Below, in pieces: positions 10,310 through 22,103 of a DNA stretch of 64,000 nt. A program made the translations under genes and the position numbers. The stretch is from Serripes groenlandicus (Eukaryota > Mollusca > Bivalvia > Cardiida > Cardiidae): the NCBI GenBank assembly GCA_031761405.1, contig JASEVX010000008.1, positions 72,208,723 through 72,272,722 on the forward strand. The letters are read 5' to 3'. Below the pieces are notes generated by a model. That model had not been told where the DNA came from. It saw only the letters and a list, made by a program, of their open reading frames with translations, and ran no database searches. Each line of letters starts with the position of its first letter. The stretch's first letter is position 1.

Positions 10310-10415
10310 ATATTTTCGCAAAAATAGACTGCTGCAACTATTAATAGCAAAAGCGCCACCATACCGATTGTTAAACCAACTATTAAACCTGTGTCATCCT
10401 TGGGTTATTCTATAC
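10310..10415 (-). CDS. cadherin-like gene, transmembrane exon
   Basis: After the acceptor TATAGCTTCAG the phase fits the upstream exon (G|GT, Gly). The exon encodes a short acidic/basic linker (PKDDT) and then GLIVGLTIGMVALLLLIVA-AVYFC, a clear single membrane-spanning helix. It ends with two bases of the next codon at donor GTAAGTATA (10309). The fourth codon (Gly-Ile-Glu-stop) is TAA at 10407-10405, where a CAA Gln would give a normal juxtamembrane linker. If used as written, the protein would end outside the membrane. A weaker AG at 10390-10389 would start the exon at 10388, in the same phase, skip the stop and keep the helix. Confidence 0.75.
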
Positions 10416-10429
10416 CTGAAGCTATAGAA

Positions 10430-10650
10430 CAAAGTTTTTGGTTTGAAAATCATTAATCAACTCTTTCCCGCATTTTGAAAATATTGTATTAAAAAAAAAA
10501 TGCTAAAAATGAACATTTTTTTCTTTTGCCGAAATATTTCGAACTGTTCAATGAAAATACATTTATTTACTTAGAATGTTAATATTTTCGCCAACATATC
10601 GTCAAGGTTGCTGATTTGTTTTATATGGAAAAGGTGGGGTTAAATGAGCA
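10430..10650. mobile_element. TTAA-type MITE, degraded copy
   Basis: Reads CTCTTTCCCGCATTTTGAAAA at the left and GATTTGTTTTATATGGAAAAGG..GGTTAA at the right (TTAA about 10640). The internal boxes are strongly diverged. Confidence 0.5.
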
Positions 10651-10969
10651 TTGTGTCATATATAGCTAACACATGGCCATCACTGGGAGTAACAGGTGTA
10701 TAGTTGTGAGCTTAGCTTAGTGTTTCCTGTCCCTACTATTTCATATTCATGACGGGGAAACGCTAATAATGGTGCTGTCCTTTTAAGATAGTGAACCAAG
10801 CAAAACGCAATATTCTTTTTAGAGACAAACTCTTTTTATGGACCATACATTTCAATTCCAGAAAGCGTTTGCTTCACTTTTCATGTTTCGCTGCCAGACA
10901 TAAAATTGTATTGGTTTGCTAAAAAATGTACACTAATCAATAGCATCGTTCTCAATTTACTATACAGTA

Positions 10970-11245
10970 CAGCTCAAGGGGGGTTTCCGAAAAACCCTCA
11001 CCCCCGCGGGCTGATAAGGCAGCCCCACCGCGTTCCCGCTCACCTGTACGCAGAGTTCCCCTACAATAACCCCGCGGTCCCGCAGGGTTTGATCATTCAA
11101 CTATTAAGTCTGCGGAGGGAAATCCGATAACGATTTATGACGTCACGATGATTGACAGCTGTGATTAAGACAGCCCCACGGCGTTCCGGCTCATCTGTAT
11201 GCGGGGTTTCCCCCTATAATAAACCCGCGGTCCCGCGGAATTTCA
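10970..11245 (+). repeat. GC-rich repeat end, with a ~135-bp direct duplication
   Basis: ACAGTACAGCTCAAGG is followed by CCGAAAAACCCTCACCC and a GC-rich body (CAGCCCCACCGCGTTCC..GCTCACCTGTACGC..CCCGCGGTCCCGC). The body is repeated once at about 11165-11245. The first ~45 bp is inverted relative to 16500-16580. It is much more GC-rich than its surroundings, so it is likely a dispersed element of unknown type. Confidence 0.65.
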
Positions 11246-11249
11246 TCAT

Positions 11250-11850
11250 TTATCAAACGGTCGTTAGTACACAACATCACACTATTGGAGTATCCTATTC
11301 AGTAAGCCAGACGCGACAATGTAACATTAGCCCATCTGTAATGCGATCAAAACAAGTGAACGTCAATTATTACTTTCAATTAATAGGTGTTAAAAACATG
11401 TCGTCAATCTGAGGTGTTTGGTATTATTATGTTATTGTTAATCAGATATGCTGTCGGCTTTATGAAGTTTGATAAGTTTGATAAGTTTATTCATTCAAAT
11501 TCCTATAGGATTCCAGCCCATGAGGATACATGTTATATACACTGCTGACTGACAGTAACACAGCAGAGAAAATAAACATATATACATATTTACAAAGTTC
11601 CTGATGGCGAAATATATGTAATGTTTTCATAAGTTTGCCTTTAACCGCCGTCAACATCTTCGCTTGGAGATATTTGAAACATGAAAAGAAAATAGACAGT
11701 TACAATAATAACCATGTGACAAGAAGAGAAACCGCCTATTTGGACCAGTTCTCCTCTTTTCACAATGTCCCTATATCAGCAACGATTGATTTATATACAT
11801 GAAACTTATACTTAACATTGACTGGAAGGATGAGGAAATTCAATTATGTG
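11250..11850. other. intronic AT-rich sequence, nothing recognised
   Basis: No exon with matching phase was seen, and only a short simple repeat (GTTTGATAAGTTTGATAAG near 11470). Confidence 0.4.
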
Positions 11851-11864
11851 TTGTCGTCTATATT

Positions 11865-12065
11865 TTTTCCCTTTCTCACTTGCAGAGGCTTTCTTACGCA
11901 GCTATAGAAGACGATTTAGAAACATTGTGACAAAATACGAAATTGTCGCGATAGTTTCAATCTTATTCAATAATTGTACTTTCGTTTATAAAGTTTCCAT
12001 ATGTCTGCCTATAAGTTGGCAAATTGACTACTTCTGATTGTTTTGCATGTGGAAAATGGTTAATA
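11865..12065. mobile_element. TTAA-type MITE, diverged near-complete copy
   Basis: Reads CCCTTTCTCACTTGCAGAGGC at the left, GAAACATTGTGACAAAAT in the middle and TGCATGTGGAAAATGGTTAA at the right. Confidence 0.55.
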
Positions 12066-12409
12066 AGAATAGCCTTCCTCCCAGTGGCATAATACAACTT
12101 ACTTGTAAAGGATGTGCATGTAATATAATTCAGAAAAAAATATCACCATTCGCATACGCGCAATAAGATCATGATGTAATCGTCTACATGCATCTAGGCT
12201 TACAAGCCTGAAGAGAACGGTTATGACCAAACACTAACTATAAACGTACGTTTTTTATTGCAAATTCTATTTATGTCAATATATCCGAAGGTCTGTTTTG
12301 GCGTGACGTGAAACATGTATTAACAAAACCCGTCAAGAGCGAGTTCTCCATTGTCAAATATTTTCATCTCTAGTCCATAATAGATCTTTAAGTCTTTGAT
12401 ATATGTTTC

Positions 12410-12720
12410 TGTATTATATGTAGACGTTTTGAATGTCGTCTGCTGCGGATTTATCATATGTTGGAAAGGGGGGTTAAAGACAAAATAAAAAGATGAGTGC
12501 TTGTTAACTGATCGTGTAATGATCTTATCAAGTTAACCCCTTTCCAACAAACACCAAGCGACGACTTTTAAAACACTTTGTCAATCATTATTTTCAGCCC
12601 TGTCTCCATTTGCCACAATGCGCTTTCTGACCCTTATCAGCAGAAGAGTTGTGAAAACAGTGTTCCCGTTCGCCACAATGTTGTCTACTTGATTCAATAG
12701 TACATAGTGCTAAATAGTGG
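12410..12720. mobile_element. two facing TTAA-type MITE halves
   Basis: 12420-12476 is a right end (GTCGTCTGCTGCGGATTTAT ... GTTGGAAAGGGGGGTTAA). 12533-12690 is a left end (TTAACCCCTTTCCAACAAAC ... GCGACGACTTTTAAAACA ... TTTGCCACAATG). They are separate fragments in intron 6 of the cadherin-like gene. Confidence 0.65.
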
Positions 12721-13137
12721 AATAACACTTGTTTTTTCCTCCTCTGGTCTTTTCTTAGAAGAACCTTCTTTGTCTACTTTTCGTCTTAATCCCTCGTGTG
12801 TGCGGCTCACGATGGTGTCTTGTCAAACAGATGTTTTACCTTCAGCGGGATAAAAGGCTTTGACATATCTTCTGATGATGTATTTCCTTACCGAGTCTAG
12901 TTCCTCCTTAATCTTCACCCGCCACACAACCAACTAATCCCCCATCTTATATTTCCCGGACCGAATAACTCCGGGTAAAAAAGTCGTGTTAAGGTTAGTC
13001 CAACATTCCCTATGCCGATGGAATCATCCCTTAGCTTCCGAAGTCACATTCTGATTTGTATTAGCCTTTTTTAAAAAGGTTTTAAACAGTTAAGTAGCTA
13101 GGACCATGATGTGACCATATTACAGGACAATGATCTA

Positions 13138-13330
13138 TGAATTGATTGATTGATTGATTTGGGTTTAACGCCATTGTTAACAATTTCTCAGTTATATCAC
13201 GGCGGCCAGTTCTCCTACTCATGCATTTCCTGGTTTTCTCTCACCAGTACTCCACACAACAATCTTCCAAAGCAACTGGCTTCTTTTCCACATATACTTA
13301 GCCCATTGGTGGTAAATATAGTTCAGAACT
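13138..13330 (-). mobile_element. tRNA-type SINE fragment (conserved core and 3' tail)
   Basis: The (TTGA)n tract, then GGGTTTAACGCC, ATATCACGGCGGCCAGTTC and CACCAGTACTCCACAC match the core shared by the SINE copies at 13845, 14465, 14775 and 44000. The tail tetranucleotide at the low-coordinate side means the element reads on the minus strand. The tRNA head is not preserved here. Confidence 0.6.
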
Positions 13331-13724
13331 GCAGATATTTTAAAAATCATTTATTTCAAGTCACTCTTTTACACGATGTTTAATAATGCACAGTTAAAAA
13401 AATTGCGCTTGTTTTTCTGGAATTATCTTTATACATATAATATTGTCACGCTGATTAACCAACCTACTTTTGAGATATATCACTCTTTAATACGGATTAA
13501 GATAAAGTGACTGTTTATTACAACACATGTCAACCCTTTACCCAGACTTTCTGTAGATGACTTTCAACTGTATTTCAGTTAGACATGGTATTGTATTGTT
13601 AGGGACCAATACTAACGATTTTATTTACCCTGACACGATAACATATATTTTATTGCATCTATTAGCGCGTAGAATGGAACCCATTAATACTTGTTTTAAA
13701 GTGTTTGGTATGCCGGGAAACTAT

Positions 13725-14160
13725 TGTGCCCTTTTACCACATACAGATGCTGTCGACGCCTCTACAGCAGATGACTTATGAAAACATTGTGACACAATTA
13801 AAGATTTCTCATGTTACCACCATGTTTTCAACTTTATTAAATATTGATTCATTCATTGGGGCTTAACGCGGTTTTCAAGTATTGTTCAGTATACCACGCG
13901 TGCCAGTTCACGTACTTAAGCTACCAGTTCTACTTAAAACATACATCAAAAGTAGCTGGCTGCTTTTCCAAATTGACTGTTAGTCCATTGATGAAACACG
14001 AGTGACGTTTCGTCAAACTTCGAAAATGTTGGCGGAGCTAGTATTCGAACTCACAACCCTTGGATTTACATTCTGCGTCGTATTATTGTAATATCACGAG
14101 GTTTTGCGTAGATATTTTATATGTCGTCTGCTGCATACATGTATATCATATTCATTGAGC
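13725..14160. mobile_element. TTAA-type MITE split by a SINE
   Basis: The left part, to about 13840, contains TTTTACCACATACAGATGCT, GACGCCTCTACAGCAGATGA and GAAAACATTGTGACACAATT. The right part after about 14100 contains ATATGTCGTCTGCTGCATAC. The SINE 13845-14100 lies between, so the MITE is older. Confidence 0.6.
13845..14100 (-). mobile_element. tRNA-derived SINE, near-complete
   Basis: Read on the minus strand, a tRNA-like head with B box GAGTTCGAATACT (14042-14060 region) is followed by the core, whose plus-strand reading is CGCGTGCCAGTTCACGTACT, and a tail of ATTGATTCATTCATTGGGG complement. The order head-core-tail is that of molluscan tRNA SINEs. It is inserted in the MITE above. Confidence 0.65.
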
Positions 14161-14464
14161 GTGGCGATCACGCACCGGTTTATGATGTAACTTGGATCTG
14201 ATTAGGATTGTCGACGTATCAGATGGCAATTTTAAGATACACCAGCTTTTTCCATGATGCACACTGCTCATATATAACTTGCAAGATTGTCAACTTTTGT
14301 AGATTCTGATTACACTGACCAGGTTCACAAGACAATCTTAACATACACTTAAAAAAGTTTGTTCCTTTTCTCATACACTCGCTCTGAACTAGTGTACAGC
14401 GGTTGTTTTGTGCATGTTTTATTTGTTCTTGCCTGTGCAGGATTTAATTAATCGCATTACAGTA

Positions 14465-14560
14465 AGAAAAGCTTAACGCCGTTTGTACAATATTCAGTCA
14501 TATCACGGCGGCCAGTTCAGATACTCATGTGTTTCCTATCTTTCTCCGGGACAGGTCCTA
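14465..14560 (-). mobile_element. SINE core fragment
   Basis: GCTTAACGCCGTTTGTACAA and ATATCACGGCGGCCAGTTC match the SINE core at 13138 and 13845. Confidence 0.55.
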
Positions 14561-14774
14561 TGTTCGAGGCTTATGATACAGGCATATATTGGTAAACTTA
14601 AATAAATATAAACCAGAAACAGAACCTATATTTTGCTCCGATACAATTAGTTTAAACATGCAGACTATTGGCATATATTTGAAATCTCTACTCCGAATTA
14701 AATGATTTCATAAAAGTTTCCGTTTATTTTTAAAATGAGCATTTCATCATATGCTTTTAACAATGCTCAATGTT

Positions 14775-14850
14775 GATTAATTGGAATAAAACGTCGTTTT
14801 CAACAATTGTTCCGTCAAATTACGGCGGCCAATTCACATATCTCAACACT
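14775..14850 (-). mobile_element. SINE core fragment
   Basis: GTCGTTTTCAACAATTGTTC and AATTACGGCGGCCAATTCAC match the same core. Head and tail are lost. Confidence 0.5.
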
Positions 14851-14859
14851 GCAGACAAT

Positions 14860-16470
14860 CATGATAAAGGACACCCAACGTTATGGCATTTGCTAAATGT
14901 ATATATAGAGATCAGCACGCACAATCGTGCTATCCAATGTTGTTGTACATAGTTGGAAGGAATTTCTACATTTGACTGCGTGAATAAGCATAGTGGTTTC
15001 GATCTACACTTCACTGCCTACGCTAAAAATAAATTATATAGAACTTTGATCATATATACTTTATGTTGTCGTTTTACATTGTTCCAATATTTTTTGTGTT
15101 TTTTAGGGGATACAGATACATTTCTTTTACATATTTCTATTGAAAATAGCAAAACGCAAGTTTTAAGCCGAATCTTATAAAATGTATGTATATATGTATG
15201 TAATTTGCTTGCATAATAACGATGTTATTTAAACGACGAAACAAACTGTAAGATTACCAGCTGGTTAGTCCTTTCAATCAGCCTGACAACTAACACAACA
15301 TATATCACACGTTTTTCATCTGTCACGTGCTTTATAAAGTGCTAAACCCTTTACTCGCAAACAATAATGTTTATATTGAAAATAAATTTGTTTTGCGATT
15401 CATTTGTCTTCAATGTAGTGTCGTATAAAAAGTGATTTTTGTTTGATTTGGTAAATGAATATCAATTTGTTAATAGATTTATCATAATTGTGTTGATCTT
15501 AATTGTATGTGATTGTAAAAATAGGACTATCATTCTCAAATGTAAGGCTTTATTTCTCAATTATGCTGTAGAACAATGAATTTGATTATAAATGTTTGTA
15601 ATATGCACATGCAGATTTAATCGCAATAGAGCTCAGACAACTCGATGTTCAAAGTATTCAAGTAAGGTATTCTAGCGACTGTTGCAGTGTTTCTTTGTTT
15701 TGGTCTTTGTTTCAGCATATAAAACATATATATACATGATGAGTCAAGTTTGCACATATATGCGCATACAAATCCAGGTCTACAGTGTAAATGGTACATT
15801 TAGTAAAAGTGATTTATCTGATCTGACTCAATTGTCATTGTTTGATTTAGCCATTGGTTTGCTAATATCCGAGGAAACATGTAATGACCTGAAAATTGGC
15901 AGTATACATGTATATTTGAGTAGGGGGTCATTTCTTAAGAGACGTAGAAGTCGCTCCCTTTTCAGTGTTCTCTCTTCCGTCCGTAATTACATTATAAATC
16001 GACTCTTGTAGATGCGTGTACAGACTTCTGGTTCGGATTAATGGAAATGGGTACTATGGGTTACTATGAAATATAGTAACACAAGTTAAAAGCCAATGAA
16101 AAGAGGGAACGTCATCTAAAACATTTAATCTCGAGGAGCTTGAGAAAGAACGTAATTATTATTGAAATTAAATTGCAATATATTAATTGTTTTTTATTAA
16201 CACTCGCCATGCAGAATTATCAATCTGGCAAGCAATTATTTTGAAAAGTAAACAATCGCTCGTGATGCATATGCCTGCAAAATTAACTATTTGGGAAGCA
16301 GAGTAAACAATATAGAATAGTTAACATAATGTATAATGGGATAAAATTAAAACACACCCATTCGCATTTTTCTGGGCCACTCCCATTTAACATGTTCTGC
16401 GGAAGGAACGCTGCAATCCCTCTAAAGCGGGCACATATGTGAACTACCTGGAAAACGCAGGGTTAAGCCG
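14860..16470. other. intronic sequence, no gene recognised
   Basis: The longest frame (15682-16011, plus strand, 109 codons) has no splice context or recognisable domain. One MITE-like TAAACCCTTTACTCGCAAAC is at about 15343. Otherwise it is featureless AT-rich DNA. Confidence 0.4.
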
Positions 16471-16580
16471 GGGGAGCGACTTTACGCCGGCGGTTTATCA
16501 TTTTATCGATATCCCCCTCAACCCCCGGGTGAGGGTTTTTGGGAAAAAACCCTTGAGCTGTACTGTACCATACTATACTA
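16440..16580 (-). repeat. GC-rich repeat end, inverted relative to 10970
   Basis: On the minus strand it reads CAGTACAGCTCAAGGGTTTT, CCCAAAAACCCTCACCCGGG and GGTTGAGGGGGATATCGA, matching the first ~45 bp at 10970. It is GC-rich against an AT-rich background. Confidence 0.6.
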
Positions 16581-16624
16581 TACTTTACCAGACTTACGGG
16601 CGCTAAGCATTGAAGATTCTACCT

Positions 16625-16760
16625 TTGGAAAGTCAAAACAAAATCGTCTGCTTCAGAGGAGTCAGAAAGCGTCTATATTATAAAAGGATTAAAAGGATTA
16701 AAATACATCTGATGCAGATGTGTCAGAAAGTATCTACATGTGGGAAAGTGTTAAAGTATA
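16625..16760. mobile_element. TTAA-type MITE, two right-end fragments
   Basis: ATCGTCTGCTTCAGAGGAGT..GAAAGCGTCTATAT and GATGCAGATGTGTCAGAAAG..TACATGTGGGAAAGTGTTAA lie next to one another. Confidence 0.6.
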
Positions 16761-17039
16761 TGACATGATGTCATATATTATATCACTGCCTATGTTACAA
16801 TACATATCAGCAGTATGAAATCACCATAAACAAAGCTACTTTAATCAAGATATAACATCGGCAATGAGAAATAACGTCACATTTTTTTCATCGTATATGT
16901 AATATATATAATTAATTTACCACGGGACGTTTATTGATTGACAATAACAAGGAACGCCTACTGATCAGAACAGTCAAATATATTGGTATATACACATCTC
17001 GTTTGCTTTTCAAGCATTAGTTCTAAGTTACAAACAATT

Positions 17040-17272
17040 TATAAACATGTAACAACTTATCAAAACCAAGGAGGATGGTACAAATTGCGTGAATTCTATA
17101 CATATAAAGAATCTATCAAAACCGAGGATGATGGTACAAATTGCGTGAATTCTATAAATATGTAAGAGTCTATCAAAACCGAGGATGTTGGTACAAATCG
17201 CGTGAATTTTATAAACATGTAAGAATTTATCAAAACCCAGGATGATGGTACAAATAGCGTGAATTAAGCTGC
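17040..17272. repeat. 57-bp tandem repeat, 4 copies
   Basis: 'ATCAAAACC' recurs at 17059, 17115, 17172 and 17229, each followed by a GAGGATG..GGTACAAATxGCGTGAATT sequence. The 19-codon period leaves both strands open in places (for example 17028-17282 minus), which is a side effect of the repeat. Confidence 0.9.
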
Positions 17273-17289
17273 CTGTATTCATCCTACAT

Positions 17290-18030
17290 ACCTGAATTGT
17301 ATAACTGAGTAGTGCTCTGTGTTAACCAACATTAGCTATAAATATTAAACATGTGGTAATGCCTGCCTGTGTTTAAATGCTAAATGATCCTAATGGATAC
17401 TTGTATACAGCAGATTCTTGAAACCTTCATTGACTCATTATCAACATGTGTAAAAGGAAGATCAGACTGCACTGATCTACACTGATCACAAATGCCTTCA
17501 GGATGGATTTAGCTTAGCGCCCTTCCTAAAGAGGATGGCAGGACAAATCTGCTTCTTTGTAAGGCAGAACTTCCCTGCATTGATATGTTGTTCGCGCATT
17601 TTTTATTGTAATCTCCCCAAATTTTGAGGTGATTATTTTTTACCATGACAAATAAGACGGTCTACATGAAGAGTTTACAGTATGGTTAAGTTAACAGTAC
17701 ATTGGATAGTAGGCTTGCAGGGACAAAACATGCATTCTGAAAAAGGGTCAGAAAAATCTGTATAAATGTATGAGATACTTGGGAATAAAAATGCTTCTTT
17801 AACATTGTAAACAGTTTACAAGACTGAGCGTATGATCTAAAAAGAGCTCACCGAAATATAGCGTGGTCGACTTTTATTGTGCATGCAAATAAAACAAAAG
17901 CAAATGCAGTAAAAAGGCAAAGTCAAAAATCTTTGTATTTGTCAAAGTGTAAACAGGCGTCATATCCAAAAAGGTTAGTCAATACATGGATTTTATCCAG
18001 ATTTAATGTATTGTCTTAGTTGAAAAAGAG
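17290..18030. other. intronic sequence, nothing recognised
   Basis: AT-rich, with no exon-like frame of the right phase and no strong repeat. Confidence 0.4.
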
Positions 18031-18870
18031 CCATAATTCTAACAAAATATCGACAGAGTTATGAATCCCTGTCAGTTGAAGGAGGTTATGATGGTGAACA
18101 AGTATTCCCAAGTTTCACAGCAATATCCCAAAGGATTATATCACTATTTGGATTTTAACCAGATTTAAAAAGTGGAATGGTACGAACAACTTAATCAAAA
18201 TTCTAAGTCGATAAAGGGCCATAATTTCTCCAAAAGCCTTTACATAATTGTGTACTATTGTATGTTGATGAACGTTATGATGATGAAAAAGTGTTGTAAG
18301 TTTCAAAGCAATATCTCTAATGGTTTTGGTGGTACAAAAATCTTAAACAAACTACTTAGTTGAAGAGGGCCATACTTCTTACAATACCCTTTACACATTT
18401 ATGTACTATTGTCTGTTGATGGAGATGAAGATGGTTTATAAGTTTTGTAAGTTTTAAAGCAATATCTCTTATTGGTTTTGCAAGAAAAATGAGGTGGTAC
18501 AAAATGCTTTACCAATGTGTGACGCCAACGCAGACGTAGAAGCCGAGGCGAGTAGAATAGCTTGCCTTTTCTTCGAAAAGTCGAGCTAAAAAAGTCAGGA
18601 GATAGGCAAAACTTAACCAAAACTAAAGTCTAAAATGGGAAATAATACATATACAATTATTGACAGAGTTTTGTACTCTGTCTGTTGATGGAGGCAATGA
18701 TGATATGAACAAGTATTGTAAGGTTATAAGTAAAAACTCTTAATGGTTTTGAAAAAGGTGAGGTGTTACGCCAACGCCGATGCCAAAACGAAGTGGATAA
18801 CTTGACTTTCCTTCGAACAGTCGAGCTAAAAAGTGTTACAGTACCTAAACAAATCACTCATTCACTACCA
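18030..18870. repeat. bivalve-type dispersed repeat, four degenerate units
   Basis: Units of 180-230 bp carry AAAGGGCCATAATTC/T, GTACTATTGTxTGTTGATG, AAGTTT.AAAGCAATATCTCT and TTAACCAxxxxTAAAxT. Two copies of the terminal part (ACGCCAACGC..GACG..GAATAGCTTG..TTCGAAxAGTCGAGCTAAA) lie at about 18520-18600 and 18770-18840. This layout is familiar from bivalve genomes. Confidence 0.6.
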
Positions 18871-18964
18871 TAGATTAAACAGTTTCAGACAAAACATAAA
18901 TTGGAATAATTCTTTAATTTGTGACAATTTATGTCTTTTTTTCCAAATTGATGATTTATCAATA

Positions 18965-20255
18965 TTTACAACAAATGTACCAGGGCTAATGGTATAACCT
19001 CATCCCTGAGGTACACGGATATAAGACACTAATTATGTATGTACAAAATCCAGCAGGGTCAAGCAAGGGCTCATGGTATCACCTCATCCCTGAAATAGAA
19101 GGATATAAAGCTTTAATCCTGTGTGTAAAATATCCAGTAGTGTCAGGCCAGGGCTCATGGCATAACCTCATTCCTGAGGTACAAGAATATAAAACACTAA
19201 TCCTGTGTGTAAATATTTCCAGTAGGGTCAGGCCAGAGCTCATGGTATAACCTCATCCCTGAGGTAAAAGGATACAAAACACTTATCCTGTGTGTAAAAT
19301 ATCCAGCAGAGTCAGGCCAGGGCTCATGTTATAACCTCTCTCCTGAGGTACAATGATACAAGACACACATCATGTGTGTAAAATATCCAGCAGGGTCAGG
19401 CCAGGGCTCATAGTATAACCTCATACCTGAGGTAAAAGCATACAAAACACTTATCCTGTGTGTAAAATATCCAGCAGAGTCAGGCCAGGGCTCATGTTAT
19501 AACCTCTCCCCTGAGGTACAATGATACAAGACACTACTCATGTTTGTAAAATATCCAGTAGAGTCAGGCCAGGGCTCATGTTATAACCTCACCAGTGTGG
19601 TCCAAGGATACAATACACTACTCCTGTGTGTAAAATATCCAGTAGAGTCAGGCCAGGGTTCATGGTATAACTTCACCAGTGAGGTCCACGGAAACAAGAC
19701 ACTACTTATGTGCGGAAAATGTCCAGCTGGGTCAGTCCATGGCTCATGGTATAATCTCAATTCTGAGGTACAAGGACACAAGAAACTAATCAAGTGTGTA
19801 AAATATCCAGTAGGGTCAGGCCAGGGCTAATGGTATGAATTCTTCATTCCTAAGTTACAATAATGTAAGACACTAATCCTGTGTGTAAAATATCTAGCAG
19901 TGTCAGGCCAGGGCTCAGGGTATAACCCCCCCCCTGAGGTACAATAATACAAGACACTAATCCTGTATGTAAAATATCGAGTAGGGTCGGGCCAGGGCTT
20001 ATGGTATAACCTCCCCTGAGGTAAACGGATACAAGACACTAATCCTGTGTGTAAAATATCCAGCAGGTCAGGCCAGGGCTCATGGTATAACCTCATTCCT
20101 GAGGTACAAGGATACAAGACACTAATCCTGTGTGTAAAATATACAATAGGGTCAGGCCAGGGCTCAAGTATTAACTTCACCCCTGAGGTACAAGGATACA
20201 AGACACTTATCCTGTATGTAAAATATCCAGCAGGGTCAGGCCACATTGTTTTCAA
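18965..20255. repeat. 84-bp minisatellite, about 15 copies
   Basis: The phrase GGCCAGGGCTCATGGTATAA recurs every 84-85 bp (for example 19067, 19151, 19236), alternating with CCTGAGGTACAAGGATACAA and TGTGTGTAAAATATCCAGCA. 84 bp is 28 codons, and stretches of up to about 140 codons stay open on both strands. Indels break every frame, so I do not call a protein. It lies in intron 6. Confidence 0.95.
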
Positions 20256-20259
20256 TCTA

Positions 20260-21945
20260 CACCAAAATCAAATGTGTTTTCTGTAGTATGCTGCATTTTT
20301 TTGTTTGTCGGGATTATTTTCTGATGTTATATAAAATATCCTTATCCCTAGAATAATACTACTGATAAGATCCGTTATCCTTTCCCTTCATGCAGACACT
20401 TTCTGAAATTGCTACGCCTCTGCAGCAGATTACTTTTGAAAACGTGATGCAAAATGAGAAATTACTTTTATTTGTTTTTTTGTTCATATATATACATTTT
20501 CGATATTTTTTAACAAATATTTGTAGTCTGCTGCAGAAGATATATTGCTATAAATATTCAAGTTAAAATAAAAACAAGCACCACCATATCTGTTTTAAGC
20601 TTCTTCAACAGTTTTAAAAGCTTTAAAAGCTTACTGTAGCTCTTTGCAAGTTACTGAAGTATGGCAGGCAGGAAACAAACAGCTGACACTGTCATATTAA
20701 TCTTTGGAAGGTTTCGTTGCAATTACATAGGAATGAGGAATTGGGAGAAGAGTGATTGTGTAGTTAGAGTATTGCTGATGTAATAGCATTCAGTTCCTTA
20801 AACTGAATGTACATCAAGATATAATGAATATTATAGTTATCAAATGAGACCAAATTGTTGAAATCAATTATCTTAAACCACGATCTGGACCAACCCCACC
20901 CCTATATAAGTATGTATCTACATGGTAAAAGAGCAGAAGGTTACATTTACAGCAGTAGGAACAGATCAGGTAGAATATGTCTACAACATTATTTGAAAAT
21001 CAGTCTGATAATTTCGGAAGTGGAGAATTTTAAAGTTATCACTAGTCATATGAGACAAAACACTACCCCCTTCCTTCCCCCACCATTGCTAGGAAACCAC
21101 CTATCAACATACACTTTTATTTCTATGTTTAAGTCATGTTTGTTTATACTTTTAACACATGTGTTCAATATATAAATACATTTTTCATTCCCTAAAAAAA
21201 TTAATTAAAGAGTGAATCACTACTGGAAGCCCACCAACCATAAAGAAGAAAGAATGAATTGTCCAAATATTTTAACTTATTTCATTTAATTATGCTTTTT
21301 ACTTTAAAATAGGCATGCATCCATTTCACTTCCTGTGTATCCATGTAACAGCAGAACAGTAAATTAATAACCTGTTTACTAACAGCAACACTTAATCAAA
21401 TTAATTTCATAATTAAAGAAAAGGCTAGATATACAAGACTCTTTTCATGGCAAAACGTACAGTGATGCAGAGTCAAATAGTTTTAGGAATGACAAATTAT
21501 CTATTTACCTGCATAATATATTTTCGTCAGGAAAGCATCAACAAGTTCAGGATCGAAGCATTAAGCTGGCAAATTATAATGGATCTGCAGGAGGTAACAT
21601 ATTTGAAAAAGAACAAATTGCTCATGATAAGCATTTGCTTCTTCTCCTAAAATGTTTTTTGCACTATTTTGAAGTTACAGTTTTCAACTCATGTTTTCAA
21701 ATATTGTTCAATTATCTCTCTTTAACTACTTATATCCCTCATGACCAAATAAACTCAAAGTACTCATATCAAAATGGATTTTATTTCTGTAAGTGCATCA
21801 AAATGCTTATATTTGAATGCCTCATAGTGTGAACGATTTTGATTTGGTTTGAAGTCTATTTAATATAATAATTTTCTTGAAGAATTCATTATTAATTTTC
21901 TCGCCAAATGGCAATAATGCCGAGCGCGAGGGTAAAAAAGTCACC
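20260..21945. other. intronic sequence with MITE fragments
   Basis: 20385-20545 holds a damaged TTAA-type MITE (ATCCTTTCCCTTCATGCAGA, GCCTCTGCAGCAGATTACTT, TAGTCTGCTGCAGAAG). The rest is AT-rich with no exon recognised. Confidence 0.45.
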
Positions 21946-21954
21946 AAACATGTT

Positions 21955-22103
21955 AAATGTGTAATAACAACACTCACCATGACTGGTGTGTGAATATGCA
22001 TACATAAATATACATATAAAATGGGTAATAACAACACTCACCATGACTGATGTGTGAATAGGCCTACATAATATACAATATGAACTGTGAAATAACAACT
22101 CAC
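21955..22103 (-). repeat. 64-bp tandem repeat carrying copies of a splice donor
   Basis: Starting just downstream of exon 6 of the cadherin-like gene, the donor GTGAGTTGTTATTTCAC is followed by two further units 64 bp apart. Each contains GTCATGGTGAGTGTTGTTAT on the minus strand. So three consecutive 64-bp units each present a consensus GTGAGT donor. Confidence 0.8.

Noticed and set aside
15682..16011. 109-codon plus-strand ORF
   Set aside because: No recognisable domain, no splice sites at its ends, and composition like surrounding AT-rich DNA.
21447..21600. Additional exon of the cadherin-like gene (rc acceptor CTCCTGCAG, donor GTAAATAG)
   Set aside because: All three frames contain stops and the phase does not fit between exon 6 and the transmembrane exon.
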